64,000 nucleotides of DNA from Voacanga thouarsii (lineage: Eukaryota > Streptophyta > Magnoliopsida > Gentianales > Apocynaceae). The stretch spans positions 434,001 through 498,000 of the forward strand of contig JANUWF010001659.1 in NCBI GenBank assembly GCA_026120185.1, in the 5' to 3' direction. The position numbers and the translations under genes were made by a program. Numbering within the stretch: position 1 is the first letter of the stretch; each line of letters begins with the position of its first letter. Below, in pieces: positions 48,153 through 58,948 of this stretch. The notes beneath the pieces are model-generated. The model was not told where the DNA came from. It searched no databases and saw only the letters and a program-made list of their open reading frames with translations.

Positions 48153-49194
48153 TTTCATTGTAATATGACTACTTGATATATAATTATTTTTTTCAATAAT
48201 TCATTTATAAAATTTTACATTCTATTTTGAAATTCATAATTTTGTGTTTGAAATTAAAAAATGCTTGGTAATTCGCAAAATATTTCATCGTTATTATTCA
48301 TTAAAATATAAATTATTATTTTTGTAATTTATATAATTTTTTATTTATTATTGAGATTAATTTTTTATTTTTTATAGATAAATAATCATTATAATTAAAT
48401 ACTATAAATTATACATTTAAGAATAATTAAATTTAAAATTATTTTTAAGAGAATTATAAATAATATTTTTATATTTTATTTTATAGATAATTTTCAAAAA
48501 TTATATAGAATTTTTTATTTTAAAAAAAATTTTAAAACGAATAAAAAAATAAAAAACGAATTAAAACAAAACAAAAAAATAGCGGGGAGTAACAAATTAA
48601 AACAAACAAAAGTAGCTTCGCGACTGTCAGTCGCGAGGCAGTCGAGTTCAGCCCCCGAAGAACCGTCGAGAATTTCATTGTGGGACTAGCTGGCATCAGT
48701 TTTTTAGATAATTTCATTGTAATATGACTACTTGATATATATATTTTTTCTCAATAATTCATTTATAAAATTTTACATTCTATTTTGAAATTCATAATTT
48801 TTTGTTTGAAATTAAAAAACGCTTGGTAATTCGTGAAATATTTCATCGTTATTATTCACTAAAATATAAATTATTATTTTTATAATTTATATAATTTTTA
48901 TTTATTATTGAGATTAATTTTTTATTTTATTACAGATAAATAATAATTATAATTAATTATAGTTAAATATTATAAATTATACATTTAAAAATAATTAAAT
49001 TTAAAATTGATATAAATTATACATTATAGATAATTTTTAAAAGTATATAGAATTTTTTATTTTAAATTTATTTAAAACAAATAAAAAATTAAAAACAAAA
49101 AACGAATATCAAAGGAATAAAAAAAAATTTTAAAAAGGTAAACTCGCGACTGGGAGTTGCGAGCCACCAAGAAGCCTCGCGACTGGCAGTCGCG
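48085..49194. repeat. Tandem duplication of the PMD gene end and 3' flank, unit about 560 bp
   Basis: Unit A (from 48085) begins GTTCAGCCCCCGAGGAACCG; unit B (from 48648) begins TTCAGCCCCCGAAGAACCG. Both then run through CATTGTGGGACTAGCTGGCAT, the 3' UTR and AT-rich DNA to a CGCGACTGNCAGTCGCG-type palindrome (48619 in A, 49145 and 49178 in B). Confidence 0.88.
48619..49194. repeat. Subterminal palindromes, right end of MULE 1
   Basis: CGCGACTGTCAGTCGCG at 48619-48635, CGCGACTGGGAGTTGCG at 49145-49161 and CGCGACTGGCAGTCGCG at 49178-49194 match the left-end cluster. Confidence 0.9.
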
Positions 49195-49305
49195 ATGCAC
49201 TTGGGACAAAAAAAAAAAAAACAACAGAGCCGCGATATAGACGGGCAGCTTGGGCAGGGGCAGTGGACATCGCTGTTGCGAACTGTGAAGTCACCACTAA
49301 CCTCG

Positions 49306-49406
49306 CTGTTGGCAACATCGAAGAACCCTGTGAACAACCCCGCCGACTCAATCCGTCCCCATCGCGTTGTGTGTTTTCAGTTTTGATCCGATTTGGTCAA
49401 AAACTC
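49306..49406 (-). repeat. Right terminal inverted repeat of MULE 1
   Basis: Partner of 40750-40850, followed by target duplication GAAGATACCC (49407-49416). Confidence 0.8.
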
Positions 49407-49416
49407 GAAGATACCC

Positions 49417-50389
49417 GGGCATCTGCCATGGGATAGAGGTCGAAGAAAGGCCTCATGCCTAGCAGACTGCGAAAAGCCCCTTATACACCAGGGTTTTTAC
49501 CCGATTTAACCCATCAATCCGTCGTCAATGGGACATAGAGTAGAAATACCCTTATCGACGGGTACTTCGTTATTGTCAAGCTTGAGGTCGTGCATGTGTG
49601 CACGAGGTCATGCACGACCTCGCGCCAGGAAACGACGAGGACAGCAGGCTCCTGTCCGCTGCCCATTTTGCGCAGGATGAACATGGGGGCAATCATGTTC
49701 ATTCTTTCCAAGATAAAATTTTGTCTCTTATGTGGGTTTGATATAAAAAAAATATTCCTTTCAATTTTGTTTGATTTTTTTTCTCCGGTGGCCTACGGTT
49801 TTTTTTTTCTTCTTTTTCCACAAACGCCTAAATCTTTTCCGAAGTTATGTTTTGAGACTAACCAATATTAATTTTTAAAATTAGTTTTGAAAATTAATCT
49901 ATATTATCTAAAATAGTGATTTTAGATATGTAAAATCTTACTATGATTAGTTTTTTTTATTAATTCTCATTTCGAGAATTAAATCTAATTATGATTAGTT
50001 TTTAATTGAGATCTATTATTTGAGATAAAATTATATTTTAGAAATTAATATTTTTAAAATATTGGTTTTAGATTATATATTATTATTTAATTCTTAAAAT
50101 ATGATTTTAATAATTAATAAATTTTTAAAATATTAATTTTAAATTTTATCCTAATTAAATATACATATTATTTATATTGTTGTATTTTATCCTAGAAATT
50201 TAATTTATATTGTTGTATTTTAAATAGGATGCATTTTGGAAATTTATATTGTTGTATTTTGTTCTTAATTTATATTTTTTATTTTAAAATTTAAAATTTA
50301 ATTTTCTTGAAAATAATTAAAAGGAAAAAAAAACCAAACGAAATTGAAAGGAAAAAAAAATTAGGATGAAATTTTGTTTGTTGTGGGTT

Positions 50390-50448
<59 letters not shown>

Positions 50449-50655
50449 CCTATCAATTTCGTTTCTTTTACAATTGTCAATTTCGTGACTTTTTAGTACC
50501 CCTCGACAGGCTACCTCCCCAACTAGTCCCCTTCGCAGCAAATTATTTGGTTTTTGACCCGATTTGGTCAAAACCCTATACACCATCCCCCAAATTCAAC
50601 CCATTTTTTATAGCTGAATTGATTTGGACTCATTTCGGTCAAAACTCCATAAAGA
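49417..50655. other. Spacer between the two MULEs with extra MULE-end remnants
   Basis: No gene. Remnants resembling MULE ends occur at 49498-49516 (GGGTTTTTACCCGATTTAAC), 50550-50580 (TTTTTGACCCGATTTGGTCA) and 50625-50650 (GGACTCATTTCGGTCAAAAC). A palindrome CGAGGTC...GACCTCG at 49603-49622 is of MULE 2 type. A (TA)n tract lies at 50391-50446. Confidence 0.6.
50391..50446. repeat. (TA)n microsatellite
   Basis: About 28 TA units. Confidence 0.95.
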
Positions 50656-50665
50656 TAAAGATACA
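50656..50665. repeat. Probable 10-bp target duplication (left) of MULE 2
   Basis: TAAAGATACA here and TAGAGATACA at 58939-58948 match at nine of ten bases. Confidence 0.7.
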
Positions 50666-50790
50666 GAGATTTGACCAAAGTAGGTCAAAACCCATTTTGA
50701 CCACCAAAAAGGGGATTGGAATGTGAGGTATATTGCAGATAGGGGATTCCTCATGTCTACGAAATGCGAGGTCCTCTTGTACCTCGTGTT
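50666..50790 (+). repeat. Left terminal inverted repeat of MULE 2
   Basis: Pairs with 58814-58938 read in reverse. It ends in the GCGAGGTCC...ACCTCG hairpin. Confidence 0.85.
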
Positions 50791-50901
50791 TCACAATGTG
50801 AGCAATTTTTGCCAAATTCCAATAAAAAAAAAAAGTTGGTCAATTTTTGGTGAAAAGTGACAGGCCATATTTGGCAAACGCGAGGTCTAAGTGGACCTCG
50901 C
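50766..50901. repeat. Subterminal palindromes of MULE 2 (left)
   Basis: CGAGGT/ACCTCG arms lie at 50767-50786, and a perfect GCGAGGTC/GACCTCGC hairpin with a 6-base loop at 50880-50901. A counterpart is present at 58819-58837 near the right end. Confidence 0.85.
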
Positions 50902-52799
50902 ATATGCCAGATACGAGTTGTGATACAAACACGAGCTGTGTTAAAAATGGTCAAACTGCATGAATCAATGCAGCCTTTTTCAGAAAGAATCCAAGAATCT
51001 CTGAAAAAGTAAAATTCACGGTAATGCAATGTTGCCGGCGATTTAATAGCGACCCAACTCCTCCCAATTTCTTCTTTGCAAATCTCTGCTTTTCTTTGTG
51101 AAATTCTTCTTTGCTTTTCTTTGCTATAAATTTTTTTTTCACCGCTGTTGAAGAAGAACTAGACGGAAAGAGTTGTTGTCAGAATACTACAGTAGGAGAG
51201 AGTTGCTATTGGAATTTTATTCATCGAAGCACCGAAGCACTGTCAAAGTTCTCCAATAATAGGTTTTTTATTTTTAAACAACAAAATAGAAAATATACTA
51301 GAATTCTGTATATATTGAAATTTAATTGATTAGAATATTGATATTTATTGTTAAATTGTAGCAAATGTGTATTTGAGATTATGTAGAATTATTTTCTAAT
51401 ATGTGCATATTATATATAAATAGCCTGGATTTGTATACAATTAAAATTTTATTGAATTTACGATTTGGTTTGTATTGAGTTGTGAGGATTGAGTATTTTG
51501 ACATGTGCTAAATAGCTTGGATCTGTATGGAATTAAACATTTATTAAATTATTAGTTTGGTTTGTTCCGTGTTGTGATGAATGGGTATTTTGTCATGTGA
51601 TAAATAGCTTGGATTTTTATGGAATTAAAGCTTTATTGAATTGTTGGTTTGGTTTGTATTGTGTTGTGATGAATGGGTATTTTGGCATGTGATAAATGGG
51701 TATATCAAATGTGCATGTAATAATAATATTTACAATGAACTTGGAAGAAATATTTATCATTACATGAACCAGAAAGAAATATTCATCATCCTATTTTTTT
51801 TCCGTTGTAAATTCAAGATATTCAACTCATTCTCTCTCCTAAAACAATATGGATATATACACTCTATGTGTATAAATTATATAAAATTTTAATTTACATT
51901 TTTTATTTGATTACAAGTAAATTATTAAAAAAAGTGAGATTTATTAATTAGTAAATTTTATATTTTTAAATATGATAGGTTAATTGGAAAAAATTTGGAA
52001 AATGTATAATGCTCGCTTCTTGATATTTTATATAAAAATAAAAATAAAAATATTTAGATACTTATATAAAATACTTATTGGGTTATAAAATAATTATTTA
52101 AATAAGGAAATAAAGAGGTGTTGAGGAATTGAGATTTATTTAAAAATTTTTACGTTAGAAAATGTAAATTATTTTTTACATTAAAATTTTTAATTATTTA
52201 AAAATATTTACAATTCTTAACAATTAAATTATTAGTTTAACATGATAGATTTTTTTACATTTCTCTATAGGTTCATTACATTAAAAAAAAAAAAGCGACT
52301 TTACATTTTTTAATTAAATTAATAAATTATTTCTAAATTAAATCCTTACATTATTTCTAAATTAAATCCTTACATTTTTTTAATTAAATCCATAAATTAT
52401 TCATATTCATAAACACTTGAAGTTAGTTTTTAAACTTTATGCTTTTGTATAATATTAAATATATGTTAATTTCTTGAATAATTAATTTTAATTATTTTAG
52501 TTAGTTTTATAATAACTTAGTAAGTTATATATTATTTTAATACGTCAAAACAATAAAAATATGCAATTCATATGAAATATGTATAATACATATATAATTG
52601 GTTTAAAAATAAATAATGATAATATATTAAATGGCACAATATCTAGTAATTAGTTTGAGATATATTTAATAGTCGTTTGGCATATATCATATATTTTGTT
52701 TTTTGTGAATATATTTGTGTTAATTAATTTGATATTGGTTAATATAATAATTCAAGGTTGTGATATACTTTATTTTTTTAATAGAAAAATCCTGCCTAA
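50902..52799 (+). other. Presumed promoter, 5' UTR and intron of MULE 2 transposase; no gene
   Basis: AT-rich sequence with a CTTCTTTGC-rich stretch (51060-51125), matching in position the presumed 5' UTR of MULE 1. Three imperfect copies of ATAGCTTGGAT or ATAGCCTGGAT followed by GGAATTAAA lie at 51419-51640. No coding frame was seen. Confidence 0.45.
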
Positions 52800-55490
52800 T
52801 TTATCTAGACAAAATATCATTAGAAGAACATATAAGACTATGGTTATATTGGGATTGTGAAATTATACGTACCGTATACGGCAATTTTTTTAATGGTCCC
52901 TATTGCAAGGTATTGATTGTTAGAAATCGAGTTAGTTTCCTTGGTTTAGTCAACAAAATATGTGCAATTCAAGGATTGGATACGTCTAATGTTAAGCTGC
53001 AAATCACAATGAAAGAGGACATTGTGATTGGTACTGTGATGAGGTCTACAAAAGCTTCTATAACGGATGATAATGATATGAAAATTTATATACTATGCAT
53101 CTACCGTAAAGGGACAACCAATTGATCTGCATGTTTATCATGAGATCGTTCAAGTTTTGAATGCAACAGCTACAGATCTTCCAGAGCATAACATCCCAAC
53201 TCCTATAATTGAGTCATTCACTACATTACTTAACTTAGCTATTCCTATCAATATACCTAATTTTGATTTATATTTTCCAACACATGTTGCTAGTGATCCT
53301 TCACATATCCCAAATGACATTTTCCAATCCCGTTTCAATACATCAGTTCCGAATACCCAAATCATTGGACCTAACAATCAATACTTATCAACCTCTACTA
53401 GGTTGCTCGAGAGCCTAATTGGATAGGTGCTCCGAAGGCGACTGTGGACGAATTAAGACCTACATCAGACATTGATGGGCTTGCTGTGGATGATTCTGCT
53501 GACGAGAACGAGGGGGATGGCGATGCTAGAAAAGAAATTCTTGATCCTTCTGTATTACAACAACCTACTAATAAACTTGTTGTATCGGACTGCTCGTATA
53601 ATCCACCATATTCAATCTACTTTAATATGTTGGATACTTATCAAGAAATAGAAAACGAAGCTGGTGGAATGGTACCGAGTAGCAGGATGGATTTATGGTC
53701 AGAATCCAACAATGACCTGAGGGTTGGCATATGGTTTAGGAATAAGGATAAGTTATTTTAGGTTGTTCAATCGTGGTCTATTGGAATGGGCCATGAGTTT
53801 ACAGTGGTAGAAAGCTAGAGTGCATATTGAATTATCGAGTATAAAAATTTAACTTCATAGCATCCCTATTATTGGAGGATCTGTGCGCAGAAAAAAAAAA
53901 AAAAGGTTGTGGACTGTAGAAAATTACTCAATGGCATAGAGAGTACATTTGTCTAGTTTGGACAGCAGACGAAAACCATCAAAACTTGATTGTGAAATTC
54001 ATGGTGAATCACATTTTGTCAATGATCACAATAATTCAGAAATTAAAGTTAGCGAAGTAAATAGCCATATTCATAATACATTGCACTTCACTCCATCGTA
54101 CAGGAAAAGATAGAATGCGCACCGACATGCTATTGAGATGATCTACGGAGATTGACCTTCTACGTTCGCATAGCTTCCACGGTATATGCGAGCCTTACAA
54201 GATGCGAATCCTGGTACCGTCATAGCATGGCACTTCTTGCCTATGGACACCAATGGAACCAATACTTTTGGATATATTTTTTGGGCGTGCAGACCTTATA
54301 TTGATGCATTTGTTCACATGAAACCTATGATCAACATTGATGGGACATTTCTGAGGGGTATACATAAGGGAAAACTTTTAACAACAATGGATTAAGATGC
54401 CAATAACCATATATTGTCCCTTACATTTGCAGTCGTTGACGAAGAAACTAATGACAATTGGGGATGATTTTTGACCTTGTTTAGATAAATTATTTTAAAG
54501 GATCAAAACGTTTGTTTAATATTTGATAGATACATTGGAATTGTGAATGTACTTCATCGACTACCCCTTTGGCAAGAGCCAATGACAGTGCACAGATTTT
54601 GTGTTAGACATATTTTGAGTAATTTCAATGCAAAGTTTAGAATGCATGAGTTAGAGAAGTTGATGTACGCAGTTGGAGATCAAAGCAAAAAGTAAAATTT
54701 TTTTAAAGTTATGGAAGAAATTAGTCTGCTATACCCCTAAGCGAAGATATGGTTGGATTTGATTCTGAAAGAGTAATGGACGCTTGTTTATGACAGTGGA
54801 CATTGGAATGATAACATGACAACCAATCTGGTAAAATCTTTCAACAGCGTCATCAAACGTATATATGCACTGCCCATCAAGATGATTGTTGAGTCTTCGT
54901 TCAAAAAAATAGTCAAATATTTCAACAATCATAGACAAGAGGCTAATCACAAGAGATATCACTTTTCTTCTAGGATATGGGGTAAATTTGTGAAGAATAA
55001 GACAAAAGGAAGAACAGACCGTGTGTTGACTTTTAAGTAGAATCGAGGTATTTTTAATATTGTGTCACCGCATTATAAGTACGATAAGGGAAATATTTGT
55101 ATGAGGTTAATATTGAGGCCAGGACATATAGCTGTTGCAAATAGAAAATATATAGAATGCCTTATTCGCACTCATTTACAACATGTCAATAACTGGAGCT
55201 GAATCTTGGGGATCTAATATCATCGAAAAACATAACACTATGCTACAGACTGACTTATACAATACAGTTTATGCCTATTCCACACGAGGATTATTGGCGT
55301 AACCCTGATTTTAGCTTAACACCATTTGCTCACCATTTCAAGACTGTCGAAGGGGTCGAATACGGATATCATGTATTTGGAATGAAATGGACGAATACAA
55401 TCCTAATTCACCTCCTCATTATGGCTTATGCCATCCCAATGGACACAATAGGAGAAATTACACTTTTTAATAATGCATTGAGGTAATTTA
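52800..55490 (+). pseudogene. MULE transposase of MULE 2, heavily decayed
   Basis: Homologous along its length to the MULE 1 transposase. Fragments: LWLYWDCEIIRTVYGNFFNG (52828-52890), VNKICAIQGLDTSNVKLQIT (52950-53010), an acidic linker with ADENEGDGDAR (53495-53530), FGYIFWACRPYIDAF and INIDGTFLRGIHKGKLL (54265-54380), and TNLVKSFNSVI (54818-54850), where the catalytic E is replaced by K. The SWIM finger near 55120-55180 has lost two of its ligands: C is replaced by Y in TYSCCK and in MPYSHSF. Coding pieces lie in at least two frames with four or more changes. At the site of the last MULE 1 stop (45099) this copy keeps TGG, which supports a Trp ancestor there. Confidence 0.88.
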
Positions 55491-55604
55491 AATTGTTTAT
55501 CTTTAAATTTGTGTTTGTTTTTCTGTACTTAATTTGATATTGGTTATATATCCTTTTTTTTATTTTTAATTTCTATAATAACGGTATATTTATATTAGGA
55601 TACA

Positions 55605-57815
55605 ATGTATGAGCCTACTTCTTACGGAGTGAATCGAGGTCTTATTATACTAGATGTATTGACATTGTAGTGTAGATATAGGTCGTCATACATTTGGACG
55701 GGACAATTATACAGTGATGCACTGCAAAGTGAAATGATAGCATATTTTGGGATGCTCGATCATTCTTTTACCGTGTCGAGCAGCTTATGGATATTGCTGA
55801 TTTCAGTGGATTGCGTAATTTATGTTATATGAAAATCGATTATCCACTGATTACAGTGTTAGCAGAAAGATGGTGCCAGGAGATACATGCGTTTCACCTT
55901 ACAGTTTGAGAGCTTACCATCACCCTCTAGGACGTTGAGGTCCTTTTCGGATTATATATAGATGGTGATCCTACTTGTAACAGTCGATACGTATATATGC
56001 ATGCAAAGTTGATTAGCATGTGCGACGAGCTATTAGGATTTTGACCGATTCTAACAGATTTAGATGGATATTGGTTGAAGATTATTTTCCTTGAAAGAGC
56101 ATTGAGTCAACAACTACCTACACACTCGATACAAGAAATGATAAGCTAGAATAATATGCAACTCATTGGTGGCTTTCTATGCTCGAACAAGCTCGACAAC
56201 AAAGTACATTTGCGCTTTTTAAAATATATCCGTAATTTAGAGCTATCAAGCACGCTTATTTTGGGAACTGCAGTTTTGACTCATTTGTACCGTTGTCGGT
56301 GTAATACTACGTCCTATAGAGAGCATAATATTAGTGGCATATTACTGTTGGTTTAGGTATGAAACGAATATTTTTTTAAAAATCTTATTAGCATTTCAAA
56401 ATAATAAATAGTATAATTTTTCTAAGTAATGGTTGTTAATGTTGAAATAGTTGTGGGTTAAAGAGCGTATTCCTATTATCAGAATGACTAGAGTCCATCC
56501 GGTTGAGGATGTTGATCTATAAGCCCCTAGAAGATTAGCATGAGAGGGACCATTAGAGCTTTTTCGAACTCCGACATATGTGCTGCTTACTTATAGAGAT
56601 CAGTTGGATAGGATGCAACATGATCATGTAAGTATTATTTCAACTAATTTGTTATCAACAGTAATTTTAAATTTGTTATTTATTATTGACACTGACAGTT
56701 TATCTTTATACAGTTTATCTGGCAGCTTTATAATGAGCACATGTTGATTACCCTACCTCCTCATGGGTGACATATCTAGGGGGTCTATCACATCCCTAAT
56801 ATGTTAGGAGTAATAAAAGTGTATCACCCAAATAGAATCATGCGACAGTTTAAATTGGTACAGACAATTCCTGTTGCAATTAATATTGGTGACAATTTAT
56901 ATGCCCGTGACATGAGGACTACCGGTGCAGGATGAATCAAGATTGATTCAATACATCTCGCCAATTGAGTTAATAGGCATTTAACTGTTCTGAGTGGATA
57001 ACCCAATTACGGTTAGAATATAGTTTTGCCTGACTATACAGTATGGTATTGGACTCACATTAGGCGATTGATTGGTATTCTGATTATAATGTAACCTAAC
57101 TCAGTGGGCTACCAATCGAGCAGTAGGGCGATTGAAATATTAGTACGAAGATTTTTTTTAACAGTCCTAAGAAATAAAATATAGAATTTTCACTCAAATA
57201 TTTTATTGACATTTTAAAATATATATGTAGGATGATTTGATGCATCGAATATTATACCTAAGCAACGAAGGATATCAAAATGCGGATGTTATGACTAGAC
57301 AAGTGCTTGCATCAATAACGGATCTCGTTACGCACTCGTTGTTTGCTGCTGGTACGAGCCATCAAGACGAAGCTACATTTCTAATCCGATATCCCCGATC
57401 TCACAAGAAGTCAATTGTGGAGTACCATCTGCGAAAGGGGATAGACGGACACACATACATACTGTAGCTGATATTCCTCAATAGGATTACAACTCACCTA
57501 TACACAGAGAAGAATACAATTATAAACAAAGTGATCTTGCAACGGTTGAAGATAGATATGCTTATTTTGTTACTCCGCAATACCTAATCTTTAATACTAG
57601 ATGCTTGTCTTCGACTGATGAATTTGCTATTGATTCATCGATTGGACGGCCTCAGAGATGGCACAGGAACTCTATAGAGGATGAAGATCTATCCTACCGT
57701 ACCGAGGAACAAGATGAAGGACAATCAGAAAAACAAAATCAAGAGCAACTTCAGTGATGAGTTCAACCTCTAAGGAACCATTGATGATTTCATTGTGAGA
57801 CTAGCTATCATAATT
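55605..57815 (+). pseudogene. Plant mobile domain gene of MULE 2, heavily decayed
   Basis: ATG at 55605 (MYEPTSYGVNRGLIILDVLT) aligns with the MULE 1 PMD start. Recognisable pieces: SSYIWTGQL (55690), MQLIGGFLCSNKLDNKVHLR with ILGTAVLTHLYRCRCNTTSY (56156-56320), a second exon with IPIIRMTRVHPVEDV-like sequence (56450-56625), a third from 56714 (FIWQLYNEH), and a fourth from 57232 (DDLMHRILYLSNEG). Splice sites match MULE 1 in position (GTATGA near 56357, GTAAGT near 56630). Many stops and shifts are present. Confidence 0.82.
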
Positions 57816-58813
57816 TTTTTTAGATCATTTCATGTATAATAAAGTTCATTGTTTGTTTTAGATTTTGAAGTTCATTGCTTGACAATCATACAGGATAATC
57901 TATTATTGATGATCGCTACTAATATGATAAAGTCACAAAAGATTTAGGACTAATGTTAAAAATTCAACTCAATCAATGTTAAAATACTTATATTAATAAA
58001 TTTGTGAATACAAAATATCTCAAATAAGATATTCACAATGTGAAAGAAAGAGGTAATTACATTTCATTAATAGTCACAATTATATTCAAATTTTAAGTCA
58101 AAATATTATTAATAAAATATCGTTATCAAATTTATGATATATAATTTATATTTAAAAATTAAAGACAAAACAATAATTTCAATTTAGTTTGACCATCCTT
58201 GAAGACAAAATTAATAATAATAAAAATTAAAATCAAATAAAATATAAAATTATTTTAAATAAAATTTTAAAACAAAAATACACAAAATATTCACTAAAAT
58301 ATAAATCAATATTTGGATTTTTTTTCTTTAATATTTCACCCATTATTCAAATTCAACTAAATTATAAATTATTTTAGACAGTTGAAACTATATATTTAGT
58401 ACATTTATATAGTTGAGGATTTAAAATTTTTTATTTTTGGCAAATAATTAAATATTATAAATTAAACCTAAATTAAAAACAAATTTTATTTCCAAATCCA
58501 ATATAAAAAATTAATTGTAGTAAAAATACGTACATTACTTGTTAAGATCAAATTTAAATTAATAAATTTTAATTGTAACTTATTTAAATTTATATAAGTC
58601 TTTATATATTTTGTGTTATTTTAAAATATTAATTCTTTTAAAATAAAAATTTAAAAATTTATGAAAATAAAATAAAAGAAAAGAGAGGAAAAAATGGGTT
58701 AGAGACAGCTCGCGTTTAGCAAAGACGATGTCCAAATGTTGATCGAATTGACTTGTCCCTTTTCCCCGAAAATTGGCCAGCTATTTTGAGGGGATTTGGA
58801 CGACATTGCTCGT
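57816..58813. other. AT-rich 3' region of MULE 2; no gene
   Basis: No coding frame. It corresponds in position to the 3' flank of the MULE 1 PMD gene, but I see no tandem duplication here. Confidence 0.5.
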
Positions 58814-58938
58814 AAAAGCGAGGTACAAGGGACCTCGTATTTCGCGAACGCAAAGTACCCCTATCGGCCATATACCCACATTCCAACCCCCTCTCGGTTG
58901 TCAAAATGGATTTTGACCTATTTTGGTCAAATCCCCCA
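58814..58938 (-). repeat. Right terminal inverted repeat of MULE 2
   Basis: Partner of 50666-50790. It includes the CGAGGT/ACCTCG hairpin at 58819-58837 and ends before TAGAGATACA. Confidence 0.85.
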
Positions 58939-58948
58939 TAGAGATACA

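Larger units (their letters stand above)
40750..49406 (+). mobile_element. Mutator-like element (MULE 1) with transposase and plant-mobile-domain genes
   Basis: This 8.66 kb element has long imperfect terminal inverted repeats: the left begins AGGTTTTTGATCAAATCG and the inverted right end begins GAGTTTTTGACCAAATCGG. Similarity continues for about 100 bp and weakly to about 260 bp. The probable target duplication is 10 bp. Both ends carry CGCGACTGNCAGTCGCG palindromes. Two plus-strand genes lie within: a MULE transposase (to 45611) and a four-exon PMD gene (45866-48152). Only point nonsense changes break them. Confidence 0.88.
50666..58938 (+). mobile_element. Mutator-like element (MULE 2), related to MULE 1 but more decayed
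   Basis: An 8.27 kb element. The left end GAGATTTGACCAAAGTAGGT and the inverted right end TGGGGGATTTGACCAAAATA start inverted repeats of about 125 bp. Shared blocks include GGTCAAAA(C/T)CCATTTTGAC, GGATTGGAATGTG / GGTTGGAATGTG, GATAGGGG and GAGGTCC. Gene order equals that of MULE 1: transposase then PMD gene, both on the plus strand and both with many stops and frameshifts. Its subterminal palindromes use the arm GCGAGGTC rather than CGCGACTG. Confidence 0.88.
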
